The position numbers were made by a program, and so were the translations under genes. From the NCBI GenBank assembly GCA_947172705.1, contig CAMWCA010000015.1:1-59397 (forward strand): 59,397 nucleotides of DNA, read 5' to 3'. Each line of letters begins with the position of its first letter. Position 1 is the stretch's first letter. The DNA is from an uncultured Lachnospiraceae bacterium. GTDB taxonomy: Bacteria; Bacillota; Clostridia; Lachnospirales; Lachnospiraceae. Under the pieces are notes generated by a model that did no database searches, was not told where the DNA came from, and was given only the letters and a program-made list of their open reading frames with translations. Positions 16,756-26,631 of the stretch are shown piece by piece.

Positions 16756-18563
16756 AAAGCTATTTAAGTTTGATACCCATTTCCGCCAAAGTGCGGCGGC
16801 GTCAGAATCTCATGACCCTGCTGTGTATTATCTTTGCCGTATTCCTTGTGACGGCCGTATTCAGCATGGCAGATATGGCTCTCCGAATGGAACAGGCCAG
16901 ACTGACCGAAAAGCACGCCCGGGAATTTACTTTCCAGGCTATGATGGATACCACTATGGGCCGGAACCTCTTTTTGCTTGCCGGAGCGCTGTTTATTCTG
17001 ATTCTGCTTGCCGGAGTGTTGATGATTTCAGGCAGTATGAACAGTACGGTGGCTCAGCGGACAAAGTTTTTCGGGATGATGCGCTGCATCGGTATGAGCC
17101 GCCAACAGTTGAAACGATTTGTGCGCCTGGAAGCCCTTAACTGGTGCAAAATAGCCATTCCTGTCGGCCTTGTCCTGGGTACGGTCATTACATGGGCTTT
17201 ATGCGCCGTCATGCGGTTCGTGGTTGGGGAGGAGTTTGCTATGATCCCCCTCTTTGGAATCAGCCCTATCGGAATGATCAGCGGCATCGTCATGGGGCTG
17301 GTCACGGTGCTGCTCGCCGCCAGGGCGCCTGCAAGACAGGCTGCAAAAGTATCCCCGATGGCGGCAGTTTCGGGAAATACAGAGAACAAAAGCCGGACAT
17401 GGCATGCAGTCCGTACCGGCAGGTTTCCCATCGAAATTTCCCTGGGGGCTCATCATGCAAAATCGGCCAGGAAAAATTTGTTTTTGATGACCGGCTCCTT
17501 TGCCCTGAGCATCATCCTGTTCCTGACATTCTCTGTCCTGCTGGACTTTGTAGGCTATCTGCTGCCCCAGTCTGCCAGCGATGCCGACATCACGATTTCC
17601 GGGGAGGCCGGCATCAACTGTATTCCCTGGGAGACGGTGGAGGCAATTCGTGAGATGGACGGCGTAAAACATATCTTTGGTCGGCGAAGTGTCTTTGAAG
17701 TTCCGGCGGTTCTGGGGCAGGAGGGTTTGCCTCAGGTGGTGGATTTGATTTCCTTTGACGATTTTGATCTTGAAGCATTGAAAAAAGATGGCAGGTTAAA
17801 AAAGGGCAGCGACCTTTCCAAAGTTTATGGGAATAACGGCTCTGTGCTGGTAATCTGCGACCCGGAAGCTCCGCTTCATATAGGAGATACGATACAGGTG
17901 AATGACGAGCCGCTGGCTGTGGCGGGAATGCTGAAATACGACCTGTTCAGCGAGGATGGACGCTCTTCGGGCAGAGTTTCCATCATTACATCCGGCGAGA
18001 CCTTTGCCTGGCTGACCGGCATAACCGACTATTCACTTGTGATGGTGCAGACCACGGGCGATGTGACAGACGAGGATGTTGCCGCCATAAGCGAGGTACT
18101 GGACGAGGGCATTACGCTCCGGGATGAGCGTGAGATGCGCACTTCCGGCACCTATACCGCTTTTGTGCTGTGCGTTTATGGCTTTTTGGCGATTATCGCT
18201 ATGGTTACGCTGCTTAACATTATGAACAGCATCTCCATGAGCGTATCCGCCAAGAGCAGGCAGTATGGGGCTATGCGGGCTGTGGGCATGGATGACCGCC
18301 AGGTGACCAGAATGATTGCTGCTGAAGCCGTTACCTACGCTTTGTCCGGCTGCGTGATTGGGTGCATCGTTGGCCTGGTGGCTGGCAGGATGCTGTACAA
18401 TCTTTTGATTGACGGGCGTTTTCCCTATGCTGTATGGGCACTGCCTGTTTCCCGTCTGCTCATCGTTTTGACATTTGTTGCGGCGGCAACACTGGCTGCC
18501 ATTTATGCCCCTGCAAAACGGATTCGTAACATGGCTATAACCGCAACAATCAATGAATTGTAA
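16752..18563 (+). CDS. FtsX-domain ABC permease
   Basis: 603 residues with two FtsX-type halves. About eight TM segments: one at about 20-40, a cluster at 70-190, one near 240-265, then an extracellular domain of about 200 residues (about 270-470), and three at the C-terminus. The start 16752 is chosen for the GGAAAGGAG site and the coupled overlap. Architecture lies between MacB/LolC and BceB types (BceB has ten TM). With the short-loop kinase this suggests an envelope-stress or peptide-sensing module. Confidence 0.88.
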   Translation: MKSYLSLIPISAKVRRRQNLMTLLCIIFAVFLVTAVFSMADMALRMEQARLTEKHAREFTFQAMMDTTMGRNLFLLAGALFILILLAGVLMISGSMNSTVAQRTKFFGMMRCIGMSRQQLKRFVRLEALNWCKIAIPVGLVLGTVITWALCAVMRFVVGEEFAMIPLFGISPIGMISGIVMGLVTVLLAARAPARQAAKVSPMAAVSGNTENKSRTWHAVRTGRFPIEISLGAHHAKSARKNLFLMTGSFALSIILFLTFSVLLDFVGYLLPQSASDADITISGEAGINCIPWETVEAIREMDGVKHIFGRRSVFEVPAVLGQEGLPQVVDLISFDDFDLEALKKDGRLKKGSDLSKVYGNNGSVLVICDPEAPLHIGDTIQVNDEPLAVAGMLKYDLFSEDGRSSGRVSIITSGETFAWLTGITDYSLVMVQTTGDVTDEDVAAISEVLDEGITLRDEREMRTSGTYTAFVLCVYGFLAIIAMVTLLNIMNSISMSVSAKSRQYGAMRAVGMDDRQVTRMIAAEAVTYALSGCVIGCIVGLVAGRMLYNLLIDGRFPYAVWALPVSRLLIVLTFVAAATLAAIYAPAKRIRNMAITATINEL

Positions 18564-18699
18564 AAAGAAGAACAAGTTGCAAAGGAATATGTAATATGAT
18601 GCGAAAATTAGGATGGCGGTGACCTGTACGCGACATATGTTCAAAAGGTTATTGACAGCGCATGATCAGTAAATTTTCTGTCATTGTAGAATCCATAGG

Positions 18700-18728
18700 T
18701 TGACCTTTTAGTATCAAAGTGATAATAT
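18700..18728 (+). promoter_or_regulatory. promoter and operator of the HTH regulator
   Basis: TTGACC (18700-18705), 17-nt spacer, TAATAT (18723-18728). Across the spacer and -10 lies TATCA-AAG-TGATAATATT, nearly the same as the operator at 19339-19356 before the ABC-2 operon, so the regulator probably controls itself. Confidence 0.65.
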
Positions 18729-18757
18729 TGCCATATATCCAAATGGGAGGGCAATAC

Positions 18758-19291
18758 ATGACAGACAAAATTATGGATTGCATTACAAACCCGGTACAAT
18801 GTAAACTGCTGCTTGAAATATACGCACAGGAGCAGACAACCGCAAAACATTTATCCGATGTTCTCAGTGACATTCCACAGGCTACTTTATATCGTAATCT
18901 GAAAAAGATGTTAAATGATGGTATTCTGAAAGTGGTTGAAGAAACCCAGGTACGGGGTACGGTAGAAAGAACTTATGCGCTTGCATTTGATTTGAACAGT
19001 GATTTTGAAGCTATATTAGCCGAAAATTCCGGTACCCTTTATATGCAGGTGTTCATGCAGTATCTTCTTGGATTTGCGAAACAGTTCCGGGAATATTGTA
19101 AATCGCCGAATATCAATATTAAAAAAGATATGTCGGGCTTTTCTCTTTCACACCTTTATTTATCCGACGAGGAATTAACTGAATTTATGAAAAGCATTTC
19201 AAATATAGTTAAGACGGTAGAGAAAAACGAGCCGAAAGCAGGACGAAAATTGAGGACGTTTGGGGTCATCATTACCCCGCCGGAAAAATAA
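18758..19291 (+). CDS. ArsR/PadR-like winged-helix transcriptional regulator
   Basis: 177 residues. The N-terminal helix-turn-helix (about 1-80) includes TTAKHLSDVLSDIPQATLYR and is followed by GTVERTYALAF; the C-terminal half is helical and may bind ligand or dimerise. Start at 18758, behind GGGAGGG. It lies directly upstream of an ABC-2 transporter with which it shares an operator sequence, so it is likely the local repressor or activator. Inducer unknown. Confidence 0.82.
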   Translation: MTDKIMDCITNPVQCKLLLEIYAQEQTTAKHLSDVLSDIPQATLYRNLKKMLNDGILKVVEETQVRGTVERTYALAFDLNSDFEAILAENSGTLYMQVFMQYLLGFAKQFREYCKSPNINIKKDMSGFSLSHLYLSDEELTEFMKSISNIVKTVEKNEPKAGRKLRTFGVIITPPEK

Positions 19292-19297
19292 AATCCG

Positions 19298-19327
19298 CCG
19301 CTCCCTGAAAAGAGGAGCGGTTTCTAT
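19298..19327 (+). terminator. terminator after the HTH regulator
   Basis: CCGCTCC (19298-19304) pairs with GGAGCGG (19314-19320), then TTTCTATT. Separates the regulator from the ABC-2 operon, which has its own promoter. Confidence 0.75.
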
Positions 19328-19356
19328 TGACTTTATATTATCATTATGATAATATT
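19327..19356 (+). promoter_or_regulatory. promoter and palindromic operator of the ABC-2 operon
   Basis: TTGACT (19327-19332), 17-nt spacer, TAATAT (19350-19355). A perfect palindrome TATTATCAT-T-ATGATAATA (19336-19354) covers the spacer and most of the -10. TATCA-TTA-TGATAATATT matches the site at the regulator's own promoter in 15 of 18 bases. Confidence 0.75.
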
Positions 19357-19402
19357 ACTAAAATGATACCAATATCAACAATATAACACAGGAGGAAAAA
19401 GA

Positions 19403-20320
19403 ATGAACATACTTACGATACGGAACTTGTCGAAAAGTTTTGGAAGGCAAAAAATTATAAATGACCTGAGCATGTCTGTACCGGAGGGGAGTGTTTTTGG
19501 CTTCATTGGGCAAAATGGAGCTGGAAAAACAACAACTATGAAAATGGTACTTGGTTTGCTTAAGCCTGATTATGGAGAAATCCGAGTCTGCAATGAATCC
19601 GTATGTTTTGGGCAGACAAAAACAAATCAATACATCGGATATTTGCCCGATGTGCCGGAATTTTATAATTATATGACACCGATGCAATATCTCAGGCTTT
19701 GCGGCGAGGTTATTGCCATACCAAAAAGCGAGGTTGATAGAAGAGGTCAGGAGCTTCTTTCCCTTGTAGGCTTAAGCGGATCGGCAAAACAAATAGGCGG
19801 TTTCTCACGCGGCATGAAACAACGTCTTGGAATTGCACAGGCTTTATTGACGCAGCCAAAACTATTGATATGTGACGAGCCGACGAGTGCGCTTGATCCG
19901 GTAGGAAGAAAAGAAATTTTGGACATCCTCCGCAAGATCAGCAGCACAACAACTGTTTTGTTTTCTACCCATATCCTTTCTGATGTGGAACGTATCTGCG
20001 ACCATGTTGCTTTCCTGAATGAGGGGAAAATTGCTGCTTGTGGCACCCTTGCAGAAATCAAGACATTGCACGGGCATGACAGTCTGCTCTTAGAGTTCTC
20101 TGAGGATAAGGATTTACAGCTTTTTAAGAAGCAGAAATCCATAGAGCCATTGCTGCTCTGCTCAGAAGAAAATAACAGGGAACTCATTTTACACAGCCGC
20201 AATATGGAGAGCGTACAAAAATTTTTATTTGGCGTTCTTGCGGAAACGGGGATTTGCCCCATAAAAATAGAACTTATGGAGCCATCCCTTGAAAGTCTGT
20301 TTTTGGAGGTAGTGAAATGA
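19403..20320 (+). CDS. ABC-2 type transporter ATP-binding protein
   Basis: 305 residues; Walker A GQNGAGKTT, degenerate signature FSRGMKQRL, Walker B LLICDEPTSALDP, then a C-terminal extension of about 90 residues as in BcrA/NatA-type ATPases. Such pairs export peptides, antibiotics or ions. GGAGG precedes the ATG. Overlaps the permease start by four bases. Confidence 0.9.
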   Translation: MNILTIRNLSKSFGRQKIINDLSMSVPEGSVFGFIGQNGAGKTTTMKMVLGLLKPDYGEIRVCNESVCFGQTKTNQYIGYLPDVPEFYNYMTPMQYLRLCGEVIAIPKSEVDRRGQELLSLVGLSGSAKQIGGFSRGMKQRLGIAQALLTQPKLLICDEPTSALDPVGRKEILDILRKISSTTTVLFSTHILSDVERICDHVAFLNEGKIAACGTLAEIKTLHGHDSLLLEFSEDKDLQLFKKQKSIEPLLLCSEENNRELILHSRNMESVQKFLFGVLAETGICPIKIELMEPSLESLFLEVVK

Positions 20321-21075
20321 ATGGATATATTGCATTTGTAAAAAAAGAATTTACAGAAAACATGAAGAATTACCGTTTTTTTATTTTATTTGCGGTCTTT
20401 CTGATTTTCGGTATTATGAGCGCATTTCTCGCAAAGTTTACGCCGGAAATTTTATCGGCTTTAGCAGCAGATATGGAAATGACTTCTGAACCGGTCGCTT
20501 TGGACGCATGGAAGCAGTTTTACAAAAATATATCCGGCGTTGGGTTTAGTGCATTTATTATTCTATATGGCAGCTGCTTATCAGGTGAATATTCCAAAGG
20601 TACATTAGTCTTAATGGTAACGAAAGGATTGTCACGCAAAGCGGTCATTCTTGCAAAATATACAGTGGCGGCTGTCCTTATGACAGTCTGTTACTGGGTG
20701 AGTTTCACAGCTGCTTATGGCTATACAGCTTTTTTATGGCATGATACCGACCTTTTTCATGTCGCACTTGCGGCTTTTGTCCTTTGGTTAATTGGCTTTC
20801 TGTATTTAAGTATTTTAATGCTCGGCTGCGTCATTTTCAAACAAACCTTCACAAGCATACTTTTTACCGGGGGCATTGTTGCCGTTATATCTTTACTTGG
20901 TATCATTGAGCCTATTGCTAAATTAAACCCGTTCATTTTAACATCAAAAAATGTGGATTTGCTTTCCGGTGAAGTAGTACCGTCGGATTTTATTATGCCT
21001 GCCTTGTTTTCCATTGCCGTGTCAATTTTAGGATTGCTGATTGCGATTAAACTCTTTAATAAAAAACAGCTATAA
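20317..21075 (+). CDS. ABC-2 type transporter permease
   Basis: 252 residues, six predicted TM segments (about 20-40, 65-90, 105-130, 140-165, 175-195, 225-247) with the ABC-2 permease pattern GEYSKGTLVLMVTKGLSRK after the second. Membrane partner of the preceding ATPase. Substrate unknown; it is followed by a terminator. Confidence 0.87.
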   Translation: MNGYIAFVKKEFTENMKNYRFFILFAVFLIFGIMSAFLAKFTPEILSALAADMEMTSEPVALDAWKQFYKNISGVGFSAFIILYGSCLSGEYSKGTLVLMVTKGLSRKAVILAKYTVAAVLMTVCYWVSFTAAYGYTAFLWHDTDLFHVALAAFVLWLIGFLYLSILMLGCVIFKQTFTSILFTGGIVAVISLLGIIEPIAKLNPFILTSKNVDLLSGEVVPSDFIMPALFSIAVSILGLLIAIKLFNKKQL

Positions 21076-21094
21076 TTTATGATGTACATATAAG

Positions 21095-21141
21095 GATGTA
21101 CTGCAATAAAGGAAAAATCTTGTTGCGGTACATCTTTTTTT
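21095..21141 (+). terminator. terminator after the ABC-2 operon
   Basis: GATGTACTGCAA (21095-21106) pairs with TTGCGGTACATC (21123-21134) with one wobble, followed by seven Ts. It marks the right boundary of the accessory block. Confidence 0.85.
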
Positions 21142-21333
21142 GATGTCAAATGTAGCATAATTGTTGACTGTTTCCTGTTGCGTTGGAATCTGGTCAACGC
21201 GCTGGCTGAGATTGTCTGGTTTTGCTTATTTTGGTATATAAAATTTACAAATACACTTGACAATATTTCTCTGATCCCAAACTGGCTAGGGGTGTGAAGC
21301 GCTTCAATGAAAAGAAGGAGCTCCAAATTGTAT

Positions 21334-21380
21334 GCCAGTAATACCATTATGCCCTTTGGCTAGTGGTTTACTGGCTTTTT
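21334..21380 (+). terminator. terminator-like hairpin in the uvrB upstream region
   Basis: GCCAGTAA...CCATTA and TAGTGG...TTACTGGC pair over most of their length, followed by TTTTTAT. In the 21142-21502 gap no gene is visible. A GAAGCGCTTC palindrome lies at 21297-21306. What RNA this hairpin would end is not clear. Confidence 0.55.
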
Positions 21381-21394
21381 ATGGGCAAATAAAA

Positions 21395-21406
21395 GAACAA
21401 AAGTTC
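21395..21406 (+). promoter_or_regulatory. LexA (SOS) box upstream of uvrB
   Basis: GAAC-AAAA-GTTC followed by G matches the Gram-positive LexA site CGAACnnnnGTTCG apart from the first base. uvrB is a classic SOS gene in Firmicutes. A second palindrome, ATTTGTAT-CT-ATACAAAT, follows at 21408-21425. Confidence 0.8.
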
Positions 21407-21502
21407 GATTTGTATCTATACAAATTTAATGATTTGTGGTAAGATAAAAAAGCTCTTGCAGTGTTGCTTAGTCCATATGGGATTTATGGAGGTAGTATTT
21501 TC

Positions 21503-23512
21503 ATGCAAAATGAACAAAAAACCTTTAAACTTCACAGTGAATACCAACCAACCGGAGATCAGCCGCAGGCTATAGAAACCCTTGTGAAAGGCTTTAAGGA
21601 AGGCAATCAATTCCAAACGTTGTTGGGTGTTACGGGCTCCGGTAAGACCTTTACGATGGCAAACGTTATACAGCAGCTTAATAAACCAACTTTGGTTATA
21701 GCGCACAATAAGACCCTCGCCGGACAATTGTACGGAGAGTTCAAGGAATTCTTTCCTGAGAATGCGGTAGAATATTTTGTGTCCTATTATGATTATTATC
21801 AGCCGGAGGCATATGTGCCTTCTTCGGATACGTACATCGCCAAGGACTCGGCTGTAAACGATGAGATTGACAAGCTGCGTTTATCCGCTACCGCGTCTTT
21901 GTCCGAGCGCAGGGATGTGATCGTGGTGGCAAGCGTGTCCTGCATTTACGGTTTGGGAAGCCCTGATGATTATCAGGAGATGATCGTATCGCTCCGCCCC
22001 GGGATGGTGAAGGACAGGGATCAGGTGATCAGGGAGCTGATTGATATACAGTATGACAGAAACGATATGGATCTGGACAGAGGATGCTTCCGGGTCAGAG
22101 GCGATGTGGTGGAGATCTATCCGGCGCAGGGCGGCGATTATCTGATCCGGGTGGAATTCTTTGGGGATGAGATCGACAGAATAGCGGAAACGGACCCTCT
22201 TACAGGGCGGGTTCATGCGGTGTTGGAGCATATTGGTATTTTCCCGGCGTCTCACTATGTGGTACCTCAGGAGAAAATCAATGCGGCGTGCAGGGAAATC
22301 GAAGTGGAGCTGGAAGAGAGAGTGCGCTATTTTAAACAGGAAGACAAGCTTTTAGAGGCGCAGCGGATATCGGAGAGAACCAATTTTGACATTGAAATGC
22401 TCAGGGAAACAGGTTTTTGCTCCGGCATCGAAAATTATTCCCGGCATCTTGCGGGTATGAGTCCTGGCGCTATGCCTCATACGCTGATGGACTATTTTGG
22501 GGACGATTATCTGATCATTGTGGATGAGTCCCATATTACCATCCCTCAGATCGGAGCCATGTTTACTGGGGACAGATCCAGAAAGACAACGCTGGTGGAT
22601 TATGGGTTCCGTCTTCCCTCAGCGCTGGACAACCGACCTCTGTGCTTTGCGGAATTCGAGCAACACATCGACCAGATGATGTTTGTGTCGGCGACGCCCT
22701 CTGCTTATGAACGGGATCATGAGCTTCTCCGGACGGAACAGATCATCCGCCCTACAGGGCTCTTAGATCCGGAGATTTCTGTGCGCCCTGTGGAAGGGCA
22801 GATCGACGATCTGATCGCAGAGATCAATGATGAAACCAAAAAGCATAATAAGGTGCTGGTGACCACATTGACCAAAAGAATGGCGGAGGATCTTACAAGC
22901 TATATGAATGATGTGGGAATCAGGGTGAAGTACCTTCACTCCGATATTGATACTTTGGAGAGAGCGGAAATCATCAGAGATATGCGTCTGGATGTTTTCG
23001 ACGTTCTGGTAGGGATTAACCTGCTCAGGGAGGGATTGGATATTCCCGAGATTTCTCTGGTGGCGATTCTGGATGCGGACAAGGAAGGTTTCCTGCGTTC
23101 GGAGACTTCTCTGATTCAGACGGTTGGGCGCGCGGCAAGAAATGCGGAAGGGCATGTGATCATGTATGCCGATCAGATGACAGATTCCATGGACGCGGCG
23201 ATCAGGGAGACCAACAGAAGGCGGGCAATTCAGCAGAAGTATAACGATGAACACGGCATTACCCCCACCACCATTCAAAAGGCGGTGCGGGATCTGATCA
23301 GCATTTCCAAGGTCATTGCCAAGGAAGAACTGCGGTTTGAAAAAGACCCTGAATCCATGAATCGCAAGGAATTGGAAAAGCTCATTAAGGATGTGGAAAA
23401 GCAGATGAAGAAGGCGGCTGCCGACCTGAATTTTGAAATGGCGGCGGAGCTTCGGGATAAAATGGTGGAGCTGAAAAAGAAGCTGAAGGAACTGGAAGAC
23501 GACGAAATTTGA
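21503..23512 (+). CDS. uvrB: excinuclease ABC subunit B
   Basis: Damage-verifying helicase of nucleotide excision repair; receives DNA from UvrA and recruits UvrC. 669 residues: Walker [10 protein letters not shown], the [12 protein letters not shown] beta-hairpin region, VDESH, helicase motif VGRAARN, and a C-terminal UVR motif (near 630-665) that contacts UvrC. ATG 21503 is chosen for the GGAGGTAG site; 21461 would add 14 unrelated residues. SOS control is likely from the LexA box. Confidence 0.97.
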   Translation: MQNEQKTFKLHSEYQPTGDQPQAIETLVKGFKEGNQFQTLLGVTGSGKTFTMANVIQQLNKPTLVIAHNKTLAGQLYGEFKEFFPENAVEYFVSYYDYYQPEAYVPSSDTYIAKDSAVNDEIDKLRLSATASLSERRDVIVVASVSCIYGLGSPDDYQEMIVSLRPGMVKDRDQVIRELIDIQYDRNDMDLDRGCFRVRGDVVEIYPAQGGDYLIRVEFFGDEIDRIAETDPLTGRVHAVLEHIGIFPASHYVVPQEKINAACREIEVELEERVRYFKQEDKLLEAQRISERTNFDIEMLRETGFCSGIENYSRHLAGMSPGAMPHTLMDYFGDDYLIIVDESHITIPQIGAMFTGDRSRKTTLVDYGFRLPSALDNRPLCFAEFEQHIDQMMFVSATPSAYERDHELLRTEQIIRPTGLLDPEISVRPVEGQIDDLIAEINDETKKHNKVLVTTLTKRMAEDLTSYMNDVGIRVKYLHSDIDTLERAEIIRDMRLDVFDVLVGINLLREGLDIPEISLVAILDADKEGFLRSETSLIQTVGRAARNAEGHVIMYADQMTDSMDAAIRETNRRRAIQQKYNDEHGITPTTIQKAVRDLISISKVIAKEELRFEKDPESMNRKELEKLIKDVEKQMKKAAADLNFEMAAELRDKMVELKKKLKELEDDEI

Positions 23513-23561
23513 CATTTCGCTCGCCCCCCTCAGCATAAAGCGCTTCGGGATGGAGGAAGAA

Positions 23562-26456
23562 ATGAAATTATCGGATCAGCATATAGAGACTCCCAAAATG
23601 CGCCCCAGGGAGTACATTAAAATACGGGGGGCAAACGAGCACAATTTGAAGAATCTGAACGTGGATATTCCCCGAAATGAGCTGGTAGTGCTGACGGGAC
23701 TTTCCGGTTCCGGGAAATCCTCCCTTGCTTTTGACACCATCTATGCAGAGGGGCAGAGAAGGTATATGGAGTCTCTTTCCTCCTATGCAAGGCAGTTCCT
23801 GGGACAGATGGAAAAGCCCAATGTAGAAAAGATAGAAGGGCTTTCCCCGGCAATCTCCATTGACCAGAAATCAACCAACAGGAATCCCAGATCTACGGTA
23901 GGCACTGTGACGGAAATTTACGATTATTTCCGGCTGCTGTATGCCAGAATTGGAATTCCTCATTGTCCTAATTGCGGAAAAGAAATCAAAAAGCAGAGTG
24001 TAGACCAGATGGCGGATCAGATCATGGAATTGGAGGAAGGCACGAAAATACAGCTTCTTGCACCGGTGGTCAGGGGAAGAAAGGGAGAACACAGCAAGGT
24101 TCTTGACCGGGCAAGAAAAAGCGGCTATGTCCGGGTGCGGGTGGATGGAAATTTATATGAGTTAACAGAAGAGATTAAACTGGATAAAAATATTAAGCAT
24201 AATATTGAGATCGTAGTGGACAGGCTTGTGATCAGGCAGGGCATCGAGAGAAGACTGACAGACTCTATTGAAAGCGTCCTTGCCCTTGCGGAAGGACTGC
24301 TTACGGTGGATATCATAGATGGGGAGACTCTTCAGTTCAGCCAAAGCTTTGCATGTCCTGACTGTGGGGTCAGTGTCAGTGAGATCGAGCCCAGAAGCTT
24401 TTCCTTCAATAATCCTTTTGGCGCATGTCCGGTCTGCTTTGGATTGGGCTATAAGATGGAATTTGACCCTGAATTGATGATTCCCGACAGATCATTGAGC
24501 ATCAGCCAGGGAGCCATCCAGGTGATGGGATGGCAGTCCAGCAGCGAGCCGGGCAGTTTTACAAATGCGCTTCTCCAGGCGTTGGCTAAAGCATACGGAT
24601 TCAGCTTGGATACGCCCCTTGAGGATCTGCCGGAAGAGGTGCTTCATGTGCTGATCCATGGAACGGGAGGCAGAGAGGTTCAGGTTCATTACAAGGGACA
24701 ACGGGGAGAAGGCGTTTATCCGGTTGCCTTTGAGGGACTGGTCAAAAATATGGAGCGGAAGTACCGGGAAACCGGATCGGACGTGATCAAGCAGGAATAT
24801 GAGACTTTTATGCGCATTACACCCTGTAAGGAATGTAATGGTATGAGGCTGAAAAAGGAATCTCTTGCGGTTACTGTGTGCGACAGGAATATTTATGAGA
24901 TTACCGCCATGTCCATTCGGGATCTTCATCTGTTTTTACAGAACATGACGCTGTCCAGTCAGCAGCAGCTGATCGGAAAGCAGGTGCTTAAGGAGATCAG
25001 GGCAAGAGTAGGATTTTTGATTGACGTAGGGCTTGATTATCTGTCCTTGGCAAGGGCAACAGGAACCCTTTCGGGAGGGGAGGCGCAGCGAATCCGCCTT
25101 GCCACACAGATCGGTTCCGGGCTGGTAGGCGTGTGCTATATTTTGGATGAACCCAGTATTGGACTGCACCAGAAGGACAATGACAAGCTTCTAAATACCT
25201 TGAAGAATCTCCGGGATCTGGGGAACACTTTGATCGTGGTGGAGCATGATGAGGATACCATGCTGGAAGCGGATCATGTTGTGGATATTGGTCCGGGAGC
25301 AGGCTCTCATGGAGGAGAAGTGGTGGCACAGGGAACTGCAGAAGAGATTATGCAGGTACAGGAATCCGTTACAGGGCAGTATTTAAGCGGAAAAATGCAG
25401 GTTCCCATACCTGAGGAACGCCGTACGCCGAAGGGCTGGCTGACGGTAACGGGGGCAAGAGAAAATAATCTGAAAAATATTTCCGTGAAATTTCCTCTGG
25501 GTGTGATGACCTGTGTGACAGGGGTTTCCGGATCAGGGAAAAGCTCTCTGGTAAATGAAATTTTATACAAAAGACTTGCCCGGGATCTGAACCGGGCGAG
25601 AACCATTCCGGGTAAACACAAAAGTATTTCAGGGATGGAGAAGCTGGATAAGGTGATCGCCATCGACCAGTCGCCCATCGGAAGAACGCCCAGATCCAAT
25701 CCCGCTACCTATACGGGGGTTTTCGACATGATCAGAGATCTTTTTGCAGGGACACCGGATGCCAGGGCAAAAGGATATAAAAAAGGCAGATTCAGCTTTA
25801 ATGTAAAGGGCGGACGCTGCGAGGCATGCGGAGGAGACGGCATCATCAAGATCGAGATGCATTTTCTCCCTGATGTCTATGTACCCTGCGAGGTATGCGG
25901 AGGCAAACGCTATAACAGGGAAACCCTGGAGGTGAAATACAAAGGAAAAAGTATTTATGATGTACTGGACATGACAGTGGAGGAGGCAGTTCCCTTTTTT
26001 GAAAACGTTCCTTCCGTTCGGAGAAAAATTGAAACTTTGAACGACGTAGGGCTTTCTTATGTAAAATTGGGACAGCCTTCTACAACTCTTTCGGGAGGGG
26101 AGGCACAGCGGATTAAGCTTGCCACAGAGCTGAGTAAGCGCAGTACCGGAAATACCATCTATATTTTGGACGAACCTACCACAGGGCTGCACTTTGCGGA
26201 TGTGCACAAGCTGGTTGAAATTCTTCACAGGCTTGCAGACGGCGGCAATACGGTTATTGTAATTGAGCATAATCTGGATGTGATCAAAACTGCCGACTAT
26301 ATGATCGACATGGGACCGGAAGGAGGAGACAGAGGCGGTCAGGTGGTGGTATCCGGAACTCCTGAGGAGGTTGCGGAATGCCCTGATTCCTATACAGGAC
26401 GGTATGTGAAAAAAATGTTGAAAAAGTATAAAGAAAATCTGGAGAAATACCGATAA
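23562..26456 (+). CDS. uvrA: excinuclease ABC subunit A
   Basis: Damage-sensing ATPase of nucleotide excision repair. 964 residues with two ABC modules: Walker [10 protein letters not shown] near the start and GVSGSGKSS in the second half, two LSGGEAQR signatures, and zinc CxxC pairs ([29 protein letters not shown]). Start 23562 follows GGAGGAAGAA; an ATG four codons earlier has a poor site. Co-transcribed with uvrB. Confidence 0.96.
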   Translation: MKLSDQHIETPKMRPREYIKIRGANEHNLKNLNVDIPRNELVVLTGLSGSGKSSLAFDTIYAEGQRRYMESLSSYARQFLGQMEKPNVEKIEGLSPAISIDQKSTNRNPRSTVGTVTEIYDYFRLLYARIGIPHCPNCGKEIKKQSVDQMADQIMELEEGTKIQLLAPVVRGRKGEHSKVLDRARKSGYVRVRVDGNLYELTEEIKLDKNIKHNIEIVVDRLVIRQGIERRLTDSIESVLALAEGLLTVDIIDGETLQFSQSFACPDCGVSVSEIEPRSFSFNNPFGACPVCFGLGYKMEFDPELMIPDRSLSISQGAIQVMGWQSSSEPGSFTNALLQALAKAYGFSLDTPLEDLPEEVLHVLIHGTGGREVQVHYKGQRGEGVYPVAFEGLVKNMERKYRETGSDVIKQEYETFMRITPCKECNGMRLKKESLAVTVCDRNIYEITAMSIRDLHLFLQNMTLSSQQQLIGKQVLKEIRARVGFLIDVGLDYLSLARATGTLSGGEAQRIRLATQIGSGLVGVCYILDEPSIGLHQKDNDKLLNTLKNLRDLGNTLIVVEHDEDTMLEADHVVDIGPGAGSHGGEVVAQGTAEEIMQVQESVTGQYLSGKMQVPIPEERRTPKGWLTVTGARENNLKNISVKFPLGVMTCVTGVSGSGKSSLVNEILYKRLARDLNRARTIPGKHKSISGMEKLDKVIAIDQSPIGRTPRSNPATYTGVFDMIRDLFAGTPDARAKGYKKGRFSFNVKGGRCEACGGDGIIKIEMHFLPDVYVPCEVCGGKRYNRETLEVKYKGKSIYDVLDMTVEEAVPFFENVPSVRRKIETLNDVGLSYVKLGQPSTTLSGGEAQRIKLATELSKRSTGNTIYILDEPTTGLHFADVHKLVEILHRLADGGNTVIVIEHNLDVIKTADYMIDMGPEGGDRGGQVVVSGTPEEVAECPDSYTGRYVKKMLKKYKENLEKYR

Positions 26457-26467
26457 GTATAACAAGG

Positions 26468-26524
26468 CATGGATGCGGCATCGGAAACGGAGGGAACCGT
26501 TTTAAATGTTGCGTCCATTTTTAT
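26468..26524 (+). terminator. terminator after uvrA
   Basis: CATGGATGCGGCAT and ATGTTGCGTCCAT pair with three wobbles, followed by TTTTTATT. It separates the uvr operon from mbl. Confidence 0.65.
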
Positions 26525-26544
26525 TAATTTTTTGTGAAATCCCT

Positions 26545-26572
26545 TTGAAAAAATTTTTCTATGGGTTATAAT
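26545..26572 (+). promoter_or_regulatory. sigma-A promoter for mbl-flhO-flhP
   Basis: TTGAAA (26545-26550), 16-nt spacer, consensus TATAAT (26567-26572), 60 bases before the mbl start. Confidence 0.7.
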
Positions 26573-26631
26573 AATGCTGTATGTGTCTGAAAACAGTTAA
26601 TTATAATTCAAAATAGAAAGGGGTACACGTA

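Noticed and set aside
21332..21442. 36-codon ORF starting ATGCCAGTAATACC
   Set aside because: It runs through a terminator-like hairpin and the LexA box; the GGAG upstream is too far for a confident start.
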